64,000 bases of DNA from Ostrinia nubilalis. Lineage: Eukaryota > Arthropoda > Insecta > Lepidoptera > Crambidae. The stretch lies in contig NC_087111.1 in the NCBI RefSeq assembly GCF_963855985.1, positions 8,127,001 through 8,191,000 on the forward strand. Direction: 5' to 3'. Below are positions 35,601 through 44,700 of this stretch, piece by piece (the first letter of the stretch is position 1; the number at the start of each line of letters is the position of its first letter). Both the position numbers and the translations under genes were made by a program. The notes under the pieces were generated by a model that had not been told where the DNA came from, searched no databases, and saw nothing but the letters and a program-made list of their open reading frames with translations.

Positions 35601-38600
35601 ACCCCTCTCGTACTATTATAGTTACACATGAAGTTCGCTAGTTCTTTTCAAGAAAGAAAAATTTTTAATAAACATTTCCATTGTCTATTTTAATTTATTA
35701 TTTAGCTCACTGTAATTCTCCTAAAAGAAGGTGCATTTAAGCAGCAACTTACATTTTCTAGGTATCTGCGTGTTCCTGGCCATGCTTCTCCAGCTGTCTG
35801 GCATTGACGTGCTGCTGTTCTACATGGAAGAATTGCTTGTGAAGGTCGGCGCCTCCATCACTCCTTCTGATGGCACCATCATCATGGGAGTGGTTCAGGT
35901 AACAACTTCAGTCAATAACCCTCCTGGCGCAGTTGGGTAAAAAGAAGTCTCTCACTGCACCAGTGGCGTAGCTAGGTAACCAAGGGCCCTGGGGCAAATA
36001 AAAAAATAGGGCCCCACATTAAACTTACTTACTCCTGATACAGTTTTTTTTTAACCGTTCTCTTCTCTTCACAATAAAACGCACAATGATAAAAAATAAA
36101 CGCACATATCGCTATCCGTCAAACAACACTGCCAACCCACAGAAAGAATTTAGGGGAATTCTCTAGTTATAACTTTCGAATTTATTTTGAAAATGGGAGA
36201 AATTTTCAAAGTTCACTTCAATTGAGATTTTCTGGTAAGAATTCGGGGGCCCCGGGGCACTCCACCGCGTTTTAGAAGAAGCAGCATGAGTCCTCCATAT
36301 TATAAGTCCGTAGTAAGGACAATCTGGTCAGGTCAGGGATTCTTGGATGGCTCAAACATGGAGTGCAGTTTTGTTCCCCAGTCGATGAAGCACATGATGT
36401 CATGCCCTGAGTGCCCGAGCAACTGCACTCAGGAGGATTTAATTAATGCTGCTGACAACGCCACTCTTGTAACGGAGTTTTGGGCTGACACTGTGTAGGT
36501 TTGTTGTCGACACGACAAGAAGAATTTATCACGCAAAAAGTTACTGAACGGACTTTGATAAAACTTTACAGTATTATTGTTTATTACGTCAGAATATGTT
36601 ATGGAAATCCTTGGGGAGACATTTGTCCAGCAATGGACGTCATTTGGCTGAAAATAACGAACGTCACTTATGTGCTATAATTTATGACGATCTGTGACAA
36701 CCTGAATTTCAGGCAAAGCCGTGGGCAAAAGCTACTCGTAGTAAATAACATAAGTAATTTGTGCCTTTTTAACTTATGTGTGTTGTTATTTTTGTATCCA
36801 GGTTGTGACAAGTTGTATAACTCCACTGGTGGTTGACCGGCTCGGAAGAAAACTGCTCATGTGGACCACGTCTCTTGGACTCACAATATTTCTAGTAAGT
36901 TTCCAACATAACGTAGCAATAGCAATATTTTGCCTTTGATAATGTATTTAAAACCAATTACTTTAAACCGCTTACTTATAATGGAATTAATTTAATTAAA
37001 GTTTACATAAAACGTTACATAAATTAATCAAGCACACGGCCGAATACTGAAACACTACTCAAATCTGTCACTCAGCTGACGGGCTCCTAAATTTAAGTAT
37101 CCTTCAATTTTAAATGGTATTCTCAAACGCTACTCAACGGATTTGAAGCCGTGATCAGCTAAGCAGCTCTCAAATGTTTACATAATGGCAACATTTACCA
37201 AAAAAAGTATGTTTTCATTTACACAAATGATAACTTTACGTCTTTTATCCATTACACGCAGCATCGTTTGGTTATGTATTGTCTTTTATGGAAATATACT
37301 CAATCAACTTAACATAGAACAGTTTATTTTTAGTTTCTATTATATATAAATCTCGTTTTATCAGATAAAAATAATAATGCTTGCATTTTTATTTAATTAA
37401 AAAATAATTTTAAATATGATACTTTTTATTGTTGAAATCTATTAAGTGGCGATCGTGGACCGAAACGTAACCACAATTGACATTTATCATTGTTGACTGA
37501 CAGAGCATCAAATTGACAAATCAACTACTCTTGGAAATGCTGCTATGCGAAGTCCCCTTAATCCTCAGAAATAGGCATGTTTATGTAAAGCGATTTCATA
37601 GCAGCTATTTTGGTTGTTACTTCGTGCACTATACGATGCACAGTTGGCTGTTAGATGTGGAAGATATCACCTAGTACACGTTCATAACTTCCCGTTGCGT
37701 AGAACAGTAGGGTTATAATAAGTATTTGGTCCACTGGTTGTATGGCATTTGGTGTGGGGTTTCAAAGAACTTCCAAATTATGAATCCAGAAACAACACCG
37801 TTTCTTTAGAGACGCGGAACCTCGCTCGGAATTGCATGTCATTATAATAATATTTTTCAATAGCGTTCAGCCTTATTGCGTTCCTGCGATTAGATCTAGG
37901 TATTTCCTCGAGGCTCGAAAGAAATGATAACGATGACACACATTATTTACCACTATTTAGGTCGATTTAGGTATAAGAATAGGATTTAAGATACCGCGCA
38001 AGCACTCTCAAATTTAACAGCTGCTTAAGACGATTTGACAGTTGTTTGAGTAATGCTTAGCGTTGAAAGGCGTTTCAGTATGCAAAAATTCATTTAAGTG
38101 GCGTTTGAGTGCAACTTAATTTGAGAGGTGCTTAAAAATTGAGAACTGCTCAGATATTGTTTTGAGTATGCGAAATGTAAGTTTAGGAGCTGCTTAACTA
38201 TTTGAGAAGCCGTCAAATATTTAAATGGCGTTTCAGTATTCGGCCGACAGTCTGTTACCTTCAAAGTAATTGAAAACATCAACAAACGCGAGAAGCTACT
38301 CAGGTTACAGAATTCTTAATTGTTATTTAATTTTTTGTTCTTAATTTTTGTAAACCCCTGCTTAAAAGGCACCCACTGAAAATTTGAGTCTTGGCAGTTA
38401 CACTGTCAAGATGATACTGATGTGGGTGACTTTTTTCTAATTATTAGTGTACCTATTTCTTTTGTTGCCAAATAAATTTCTTTCCTGTCTTTCAAACTGG
38501 GAATGCCTTGATGCTGCTTGTTATTTAACCAAGACGAAACTAAATCCATTATCCCAGTGCCAATTTTTTAGTTTTGTCCTAACTACAAATATTTCAGACC

Positions 38601-41026
38601 CTCATCGGAGTGTACGCGTTACTGGACTCGTACTACAAAGTGGATATGACGTCAGTCGCGTTCCTCCCGCTGCTCTGCCTCATCGTCTACATGATCCTCT
38701 TCACACTGGGTAAGAATATAATATAAGAATTACTAAGTTAACTGCGGAACTAAGATTTTATTCGTTTTATTCCTGTATCCATCTCGCCCGCAACAGTGGA
38801 TGCGCAAATGCATCTGAAAAGAGCCCGCTACACATTCTCGCACTGCTTTTATCTGTGCACCGGTTCCATTGGCGTATCTAGGCTTCTTTTTCAGGGGGAC
38901 CCTGTGCCCTGACATGCCATGTCATGGAAAACCACACCCACACACTGTTTAACAGCTTTGCTACACTTTCTTGCTTCACTCATCTTCGTAGCACAGCTTT
39001 GGTGAAAACGAAGTTTTACCCTGCAGCCTTACCATGTGTACCTATATAACTGAATTTTGTCTCCAGGCGTGGGTCCAGTGCCATGGATCTTAGTGGCGGA
39101 AATGTTCCCCGTGAAGACCAAGTGCTTAGCCAGCGGCATCTGCTCCTTCATGTGCTGGCTCGCCGGGTTCATATGGACGAGGTAATTTATTTGGCCCTGA
39201 TTGGTAGTGTTCACCGGTTTGTGAGTTCATCGAAATAAACTCCATATCATTGCCCTACAGTGGCGACTTGGATTGAATGAGATTTGAAATCCCTGTATCC
39301 AATTAATTCGTGACTCCTTGGCATGGGACACACTGAACATCAAGGTCGTGGCACAGAATAATAATAAGTACTACGTACAGAAGTTTTACTTCGCGAAGGT
39401 ATTTAAAAAAATGTATGCTCAATGTCATTAACAATATGGTGTAATTTAGTCTGTCTCAAGAGTCAAGCACCATTTTGTTGACAGATGTCAGTGATCGGCA
39501 CTGCGCCGAAGCTATAGGGCTGACTTCGGTAAAATTATGTGACATGAGGTGCCAAACTGCGGATAATGGCGGAGGAAATACATGATTTAGCATGAATTAT
39601 CATGAATAATATTAACTACTTATTTACCTCTCAGTGTCTTGAGGCAACTTAAAAAAGTACATTCTGTGTTTTTATTATTATTTAGGCAGTTAAATACTGT
39701 TAAACACAAGAATACGCGTGCGTGAGTCAATATTCGCTCGTATGTGAGGCCTTGTCGAATAGTATCCTGTAGGTGGGCCATCGTCGTGTTTTGTTTTCAA
39801 TGCAAACTCGCGGAGATGAACAGGCCTGGTCGTGGCTACAAAAGCCACGCGGTAACCAGACCTTAGACATCTAAGGTCTGGTTACCATCCAAGCAGAGGA
39901 GACAAGAGAAGATGTAACCAATCAGATTTCGTTATTTGCACATCACATCTCCGCTTAACCTCGGTTCGGAATTCTGATGGGTTATTCAAAACAGACATCT
40001 CTTCTCCGCTGTGGTGGAAATCGGGTCTAAGTATGCAATGGATATCGCGAATGCGCCAAAGTGGTGCTCAGTCACTGTTTCCTCTTTTCGTGTTTTCTTC
40101 TGCTACTGTTGTATTGTGATAATTTGTATGTCTTATAAGGTATGTTTTTCGCAGGTTTTTCCGCGACGTAGCGGCGTCTTACGGAATCTACACAGCGTTC
40201 TGGATCCTGGCAGTGTGCTGCGGAATCGGCTTCGTGTTCAGCGCCACTCTGCTGCCCGAGACGAAAGGCAAGACCTTCGACGAGATACAGGACATGCTCA
40301 ACAACAGGCGAGTGGCAAAAGCACCTTTATTTGTTTAGACATAAGGTTGTTTGGAAGAAATCGTGGATAAACCGAGATATAGAGCAGGCGAGTGGCAAAC
40401 ACAGCCTTAATTGTTTAGATTTAAGGTCGTTCGTTCGTTTCAGCCAAATGACGTCCACTGCTGGACAAAGGCCTCCTCCAAGGTTTTCCACAATGCACGG
40501 TCCTGCGCTGCCCGCATCCAGGCTCTTCCCGCGACCTTTACGAGATCGTCGGTCCACCTAGTAGGAGGCCTGCCCACGCCCGGAGATTTAAGGTCGTTTA
40601 ATAGAAATCGTGAATAGGCCGAGATATCGAGCATTATCAAGAGGAGAGTACACTAGTTTAAAGCAAAATCGCCTTTATTTGTTAAGACTGAAGGTCTTTA
40701 GAAGGAAATTGTGGCTTGGCGTCAAACAAGCCAAGATATTTATTGTAAATTCATTTAGCGCGATATCTGTTGAGTTTCAGATTGAAACCGTGCCCACAAG
40801 AAGGATTTGCCCTACCTATACATAGTTGCCATTATAATATTTAATACTTTTAAATTGTTTTACGTGCCACTGCTAGTCCAATGTGTATTTTGATTTTAAA
40901 ATGTAGTTATGTTCAATAATAGAATAATATTTCGCTATACCAAAATCGCTGCGCGGTGAATCTGAATTAATTTTGTTATTTTATTTCAGGGAAAGCAAAC
41001 AAGAGGTGAAACCAGTAGACGTTTAG
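23471..41026 (+). CDS. Facilitated trehalose/sugar transporter, Tret1-like (SLC2, MFS); ten exons, 5' exon missing
   Basis: Join of 23471-23623, 24763-24965, 34319-34505, 35073-35237, 35762-35898, 36802-36894, 38598-38709, 39067-39181, 40155-40307 and 40990-41026 gives about 451 residues; all junctions are phase-consistent. Family signatures appear in order: YGSLCTGMSMGWTSPVLP (TM1 end), SKHIGRRW (the RxGRR loop), FIPESPFF (PESP), QLSGIDVLLFY (TM7, QQxSGIN position), VVDRLGRK (second RxGRK), GVGPVPWILVAEMFP (TM10) and LPETKGKTFDEIQ (PETKG, C-terminal loop). These define a proton-independent hexose/trehalose facilitator of the plasma membrane; trehalose specificity is inferred only from resemblance to the insect Tret1 group. 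The start codon and the first 20-30 residues are not identified. Exon 2 sits in a 12-copy array, so the transcript may use any in-phase copy. Confidence 0.85.
24763..24965 (+). CDS. Transporter exon 2, copy 1 (ancestral, full length)
   Basis: Acceptor cttttcccc-ag, donor gtcaga. It joins both neighbours in phase and gives GPVITVLLSKHIGRRWLIMG, then PLLLGWLLAGVASELATLYA and ATGMQFATIPIYIGEIAE (TM2 end to TM4). It is the only copy with the complete 5' part (GPVITVL); the other eleven begin near the SKHIGRR codons. It carries the SNV form at the variable site. An internal acag at 24776 would also be an in-phase acceptor. Confidence 0.85.
25479..25665 (+). pseudogene. Exon 2 copy 2, out of phase
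   Basis: Using the acag acceptor, 187 bases are included, so the reading frame does not match exon 1 (which needs 2 + 3n). The exon body is intact and has the SNV form. Donor gtcaga. Confidence 0.75.
26300..26486 (+). pseudogene. Exon 2 copy 3, out of phase
   Basis: Acceptor cccacag, 187 bases, out of phase with exon 1. Body intact, SNV form written tcc-aac-gtg. Donor weakened to gtcaaa. Confidence 0.75.
26944..27129 (+). pseudogene. Exon 2 copy 4, out of phase
   Basis: 186 bases from the accacag acceptor, out of phase. Body intact; SSA form (tcc-agc-gcg). Donor gtcaga. Confidence 0.75.
27676..27862 (+). pseudogene. Exon 2 copy 5, out of phase
   Basis: 187 bases from accacag, out of phase. 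Body intact, SNV form. Donor gtcaga. Confidence 0.75.
28395..28579 (+). CDS. Exon 2 copy 6, in phase (possible alternative exon)
   Basis: Acceptor cccacag and 185 bases give 2 + 183, so it could replace copy 1, producing G-VLSKHIGRR and losing the six residues PVITVL. Body intact, SSA form. Donor gtcaga. Downstream it carries a truncated MITE (28687-28807). Whether it is spliced is unknown. Confidence 0.5.
28687..28807. mobile_element. Truncated MITE (right part), unit 6
   Basis: Matches the complete element at 51081-51260 in its gcgacagcaacataattacg core and ttctacgtgctcacggacca end, but lacks the left terminus. Confidence 0.65.
29098..29282 (+). CDS. Exon 2 copy 7, in phase with canonical donor (possible alternative exon)
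   Basis: 185 bases, in phase like copy 6, SNV form, and the only copy whose donor is a consensus-like gtgaga rather than gtcaga. On sequence grounds it is the best alternative to copy 1. Confidence 0.5.
29326..29542. mobile_element. Solo LTR with GTCT target duplication
   Basis: A 217-base insert starting tgttgggagcgg and ending gaccctaaca (TG...CA termini with the inner inverted match TGTTrGG/CCTAACA), flanked on both sides by gtct. The uninterrupted site (agtctaggtcc) is seen in other units. It explains the 1052-base spacing between copies 7 and 8. Confidence 0.8.
30149..30334 (+). pseudogene. Exon 2 copy 8, out of phase
   Basis: 186 bases from cccacag, out of phase. Body intact, SSA form, donor gtcaga. 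Confidence 0.75.
30878..31063 (+). pseudogene. Exon 2 copy 9, out of phase
   Basis: 186 bases from accacag, out of phase; SSA form. It shares with copy 6 the variant ataggagagatc near the donor and the same truncated MITE downstream, so copies 6 and 9 are recent relatives although three units apart. Confidence 0.75.
31167..31291. mobile_element. Truncated MITE (right part), unit 9
   Basis: Same truncated element with the same left breakpoint as at 28687, so it was copied with the exon unit rather than inserted twice. Confidence 0.65.
31577..31762 (+). pseudogene. Exon 2 copy 10, out of phase
   Basis: 186 bases, out of phase; SSA form; donor gtcaga. The following intron (gggagagagagagcgctcag) matches that after copy 2. 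Confidence 0.75.
32298..32483 (+). pseudogene. Exon 2 copy 11, out of phase
   Basis: 186 bases from accacag, out of phase; SSA form; donor gtcaga. Confidence 0.75.
33013..33198 (+). pseudogene. Exon 2 copy 12, out of phase (last)
   Basis: 186 bases, out of phase; SSA form. The downstream intron (tactagagatacgggactgt) matches that after copy 3. The array then runs on as degraded intron repeats to about 33680. Confidence 0.75.
34050..34240 (-). mobile_element. LINE-type 3' tail, minus orientation
   Basis: An (aat)n tract at 34060-34085 precedes aatctttggacaatttcaca and cagcgccagctagcccc, a combination typical of a lepidopteran non-LTR 3' end read backwards. It lies in the intron before exon 3. 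Confidence 0.5.
34319..34505 (+). CDS. Transporter exon 3 (TM5-TM6, PESP motif)
   Basis: Acceptor ttccag, donor gtacga; phase 0 in, phase 1 out. It encodes DKIRGSLSALFLLFINVGFL (the RGxL start of TM5), YWGLTAAGG and FIPESPFFLVLNG, the PESP signature at the start of the central loop. Confidence 0.9.
34868..35015. mobile_element. MITE with TCA target duplication, second copy
   Basis: Ends cgcccgtattcacaaac and gtttgtgaatacgggcg, flanked exactly by tca; about 80-90% like the copy at 20134. It lies in the intron before exon 4. Confidence 0.8.
35073..35237 (+). CDS. Transporter exon 4 (central loop)
   Basis: Acceptor ttccacag, donor gtatgc. It encodes the cytoplasmic loop between TM6 and TM7: RSEEASEVLQKLRGTS, a charged helix, then KDLWATRGNVKALG. 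Such loops follow PESP in all SLC2 carriers. Confidence 0.85.
35493..35616. mobile_element. Possible small MITE
   Basis: gtaggtacgagaggggacg and cgacccctctcgtactat are inverted at about 120 bases distance, in the intron before exon 5. Confidence 0.45.
35762..35898 (+). CDS. Transporter exon 5 (TM7)
   Basis: Acceptor ttttctag, donor gtaaca; ends in phase 0. It encodes GICVFLAMLLQLSGIDVLLF, then YMEELLVKVG and IIMGVVQ. The usual TM7 signature is QQxSGINxxxFY; here the first Gln is Leu and Asn is Asp. Confidence 0.85.
35958..36275. mobile_element. Repeat fragment beginning GTGGCGTAGCTAGG
   Basis: agtggcgtagctaggtaacc, aagggccctggggca and a mirrored gggggccccggggcac near 36245 are typical of degraded dispersed repeats. 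No coding signal. Confidence 0.35.
36802..36894 (+). CDS. Transporter exon 6 (TM8, second RxGRK loop)
   Basis: Acceptor atccag, donor gtaagt, 31 codons. It encodes VVTSCITPLVVDRLGRKLLM; VDRLGRK is the conserved loop 8-9 motif of sugar porters. Confidence 0.9.
37037..38246. mobile_element. 1.2 kb inverted-repeat element in transporter intron 6
   Basis: It starts cggccgaatactgaaac and ends gtttcagtattcggccg. Subterminal regions contain many gcgtttgagt/agctgcttaa-like words in both orientations, as in large non-autonomous DNA transposons. No transposase ORF. The 38094-38285 minus ORF lies across its end and is not a gene. Confidence 0.65.
38598..38709 (+). CDS. Transporter exon 7 (TM9)
   Basis: Acceptor atttcag, donor gtaaga. 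It encodes TLIGVYALLDSYYKVDMTSV and LCLIVYMILFTLG; phase 0 in, phase 1 out. Confidence 0.85.
39067..39181 (+). CDS. Transporter exon 8 (TM10 signature)
   Basis: Acceptor tctccag, donor gtaatt. It encodes GVGPVPWILVAEMFPVKTKC, the GxGPxPWxxxxExFP signature of TM10, and the next helix SGICSFMCWLAGFIWTR. Confidence 0.9.
39851..39886. repeat. Perfect hairpin in transporter intron 8
   Basis: ggtaaccagaccttaga, two bases, then tctaaggtctggttacc: 17-base arms, two-base loop, no mismatch. Confidence 0.8.
40155..40307 (+). CDS. Transporter exon 9 (TM12, PETKG)
   Basis: Acceptor tcgcag. It encodes FFRDVAASYGIYTAFWILAV and LLPETKGKTFDEIQDMLNN. The donor is non-canonical gcgagt (GC-AG intron). If this intron were retained, the protein would end a few residues later at 40338 (RRVAKAPLFV, stop). 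Confidence 0.85.
40435..40600 (-). mobile_element. RTE-type retrotransposon ORF C-terminal fragment
   Basis: Minus strand reads [20 protein letters not shown], then [16 protein letters not shown], the usual tail of RTE-type reverse transcriptase ORFs. It is truncated, in the last transporter intron, and nearly identical to 62690-62930. Confidence 0.65.
40990..41026 (+). CDS. Transporter last exon and stop
   Basis: Acceptor atttcag. It encodes (R)ESKQEVKPVDV and TAG at 41024-41026, a short cytoplasmic tail as is usual. Confidence 0.75.
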
Positions 41027-41076
41027 ACTTAGCTGATATATTTACTCGTTAATGTTAGACTCTAGTTACTAATGTA

Positions 41077-41082
41077 AATAAA
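41077..41082 (+). promoter_or_regulatory. Polyadenylation signal of the transporter
   Basis: aataaa, 51 bases after the stop codon, followed by T-rich sequence. Confidence 0.6.
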
Positions 41083-41233
41083 CGTTAAATATAGTGTATC
41101 TCTTTTATTTTACATACGATACTTAACAATATTAAGTAAATAAGAAACCATAATGAATCCTGTATAAACTCTAGCGCATTCGAACCGAATTAAACAAATC
41201 ATAAAAACACAATAGTAAAACGCGATACAATAT

Positions 41234-41239
41234 TTTATT
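41234..41239 (-). promoter_or_regulatory. Polyadenylation signal of COPA
   Basis: aataaa on the minus strand, 29 bases after the COPA stop. The two convergent transcripts therefore end within about 200 bases of each other. Confidence 0.6.
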
Positions 41240-41268
41240 TAATCTATAAACTTACAATAATACATTAT

Positions 41269-41732
41269 TTATCTCTGGAACTGCAGGGGACAGATTCGGA
41301 GGCCTAGGACGTCTTTTCCGATTTCGGCGACTCCGCAAATGGGGCATAGTTTTCCTTTGTGTTCCGGCATGAAGGAAGCGCCGCAAAGGGAGCATTTTTC
41401 TTCGGGTTTTCCTCTGTAGATGGGTTTGTAACTGATTCCGCAGATGCTGAAAGGGTTGTGTTCGTCGTATAGAAGTTGGTGTTCGTCTGTGGGTGTTTTT
41501 TCGCAGGCTTGGAGGATCTTTCGGGCTTGCTGGGCGACTTCGGGACGAGGGCCGAGTTCTAGGAGTCTTCGGGCGAAGGAGGCGGCAGTTCTGAAGTTCT
41601 TGAGTTTGAAGAACATGTTGAGAGCAGTTCTCAGGGTCAGGATCTGGTGAACAGGCTGCAGCATGCAGTGTGTGAAGTAAGCGGCCATTTCGCACGTGCG
41701 CTTCTGCTCTTCGAGCGTGTTTTTGGGCATCG
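41269..41732 (-). CDS. COPA: COPA last exon (C-terminal domain)
   Basis: Acceptor cttccag, stop TAA at 41271-41269. It encodes [20 protein letters not shown] through [20 protein letters not shown] and the zinc-ribbon-like CSLCGASF / CPICG cysteine pairs to LQFQR. In this gene the second pair CPICG is intact, so the Cys4 arrangement is complete. Confidence 0.95.
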
Positions 41733-44700
41733 CTGGAAGAGAAACGGTTTTTGAGTACATTATGTTCAGTAATCATCATTTTCCCCTGGTAAATTGGAAA
41801 GAGTCATGTACTAACTAGCAGTAGAGACTTTTGATGATGATATTCAGTAATGGTAATTACTAATTCTGGAAATGGTTAAAAATCAAATTACTTGAAATGA
41901 TGGTCTAAGTATAGTATTGTCATGTGCAATAGTATCGATACTATCTTAAATATCTTCGAGGTTAATTAACTATGGATATCACTATGTTTGCACAACACTA
42001 AACTCACCCTTTCTGTCTGTCTCCATGCGAAGTCCCAGCAAATATTCCCGGCATACAGTCAACAGTTGCTGTGCTTCAGTGAGCTCTGGCTTGGCATCGA
42101 CATGCAGTAGTGGCACGCACTGTACTATGCGCTAGTTTTGTCGAGGCCAACTATCGACAGTGAAACTTACTATCTAACACTCACGTTGCGGGTCCTATGA
42201 CAGATTAACTTGCCCCCGGGACAAACTTGACCTTCACTGGTTGTTTTTTGGCGGGCAAGCTGTAGATCCTGGCTACACAGGAGTTGCAGCGGTGGGAACG
42301 AGAGGTGGGAATAGTCCCGTATCTGACACTCACCCTTTCTGTCTGTCTCCATGCGTAGTCCCAGCAAATATTCCCGGCATACGGTCAACAGTTGCTGTGC
42401 TTCAGTGAGCTCCGGTTTAGTATCGACATGCAGTAGTGGCACGCACTGCACTATGCGCTGCAGCTTGTCGATGGCGTCGGTGAATTTCCCGGCGGTGGTT
42501 AACTGGTAACACTGCTGTAGCTGGTTCACTAGGTCGTTGAGTTTTAGCGCTGGAAAAGGGATAAGATATTTAGAAAAGAAAAGTCTTAGAACAACAAGTA
42601 TTTTAAAAAACTAAAAATAATCAGTGGGTCTACACAAAGTGCACATTATAATCGCAAACCAGTCGAAAAATGGTCGAAAGGCCTTTTTTTGTATGGAGTT
42701 ATGATTATGACGGACTCGATTTTTGATTCGATCAAAAAGTGCAACTTGTCTAGGGGGGCAGGAAACAAGACAGTGGCAGACAAGCATTTTATATTAAAGT
42801 TTTGACTTATAAAGTAATGAAACTATATTTCAGAAGGCAATTATAAATTAATTCAGTTCCTTTTCGTTGGGTCAAGCAAGGCACAATTTTCGTGGGTGCA
42901 ATTTATTGCAGGTAATAGAAATGACACCAAACATTTTACTGAGTTTACTTTGTAATTTTAGATTTTATAGCTAAAATTTGGATTTTATTTTGATTAACAG
43001 ATAATAATTGAACAGCAGTTAGAGCTAAGCACTGGATTCTTATGTAGTTGTAATAAATGCTATGCAACAAAAGTATATAGTCTGATGTGCCATCTGTGCC
43101 TTGGAATTATTGTTTTAACTTGTCAACTATCAAATTCCAATAAAATTCATAATGGCGCAAGTTCACTATGCGGGAAATTGGCCAAGACGTAATAGTGTGA
43201 ACACCATCTCGGTTACTGTCTCCTTCCCCCACCCGTGCGTCGGTACTTCGGAGTCCAGGCTAGCGCTTCGGTTTAGGCAATTTTCCGTAGTGTACTTGCG
43301 CCATAACAGTACTGGTAATAATATCATACAGTATTGTAACTTCATATAACCAGACGAAACGCGAGCTTTCCTTCGAATTTCAAATCTCGGGATGCGGTCG
43401 AGATGCAAAAGTCAGGGGTGTCGCGAATGTGCCGCAGTAACGAACGGACGTCGGTGGCCTTGTGTGAAAATGACTAGTGATTGAATTTGACTGGCCGTCT
43501 TTTACGGTCAAATTGGTCAAAACTAGTCATTAGCTGTCAAAAATGGTCATTTTCAGTCAGTATGATTTGAAATGAAAATTATATTGTATAAAACCAGCTT
43601 TTGCACTTGACTTCGCCCGCCTGAAAAGTATAGTAAGTGGTAACTGGTCATTAAAATTAGTAAAGTTTCAAAATTATTTTAGTAGTTTTTTTTTAATAAA
43701 TCTACTAAGCACAAAACAACACGCATTTTTATCATATGCCATTCACAAAGTATTTTCTTTGTTTAAATTAAAAATAAATTACAATCACAAAACATTCACA
43801 AAACTAGATAGAAATTCTAAATCGGCAGATGTAATTAAAATGGGTACTGAAGGTGGGCAGTCCTATCGCATGTTGTCATACCGTGACGTACCGCGCGGCT
43901 GTTGACATTTATTTCAATAATATGGCCGAGTTGGAATACTGGATAGATAGTATTACCGTGACAGTACTAACTTATAACAGGCAGCAGGTCCTTCCCACTA
44001 GCCTCCTTCCAGTTGCGATGCAGGTGCGCGGTGAGCGGCGGCACGCTGGCCAGCGCTCCGAACGTCACGTGCGAGCGAGACAGCATGCCCAGGAACGTCT
44101 CCAGGTACGGCTCGAAGTTCACCACGCCCACTTGTTCGTTCAGAAGCCTGGGGATATGTTAATTGTTGATTTTGAACCCTATTTTGAGGGTATAAAGTCT
44201 AAAGGATGTTTAGAAAATTAGATAATTGAAGGGTCATCATGCTTGAAATGTTTCGAGGCATGACATAAAGTTGACCACGCCCACTTGTTCGTTTAGAAGC
44301 CTGGGAATATATTTGAAAATTGTCAGGGAGGTAGTTTAGAGCCAGGAGAAGGACATAGGATACTTTTATCCCGTTCGAAATTAAAAAAAAAGTCTGCTTA
44401 TTTATTTTTTTATCTGCTTATTAAGGCGGAACAAAGTTCGCCGGGTCAGCTAGTATGTATTATTTGAAACAATTGAAATGTGATGTCACGAAACTTAGGA
44501 CCCCTCCCACCCCTTGTCACACTTTGTCGACCCCCTCCCCCCCTTTACGTGTGACGTACTTTATGGATGACCCCTAAATTGGAAATCACTTTATTAAAAA
44601 GACACTTCATTCTGGTCTTAAAAACTTAATTAATTTTAAATTATCTGTAAATTACGATTTTTGCTCGCATTGTAATTGAAAAAGTAGTTTATTTGAGTTG

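Noticed and set aside
41252..41779. 175-codon minus ORF
   Set aside because: It overlaps the last COPA exon in another frame, with Arg/Pro-rich low-complexity translation. COPA in its own frame matches the family throughout.
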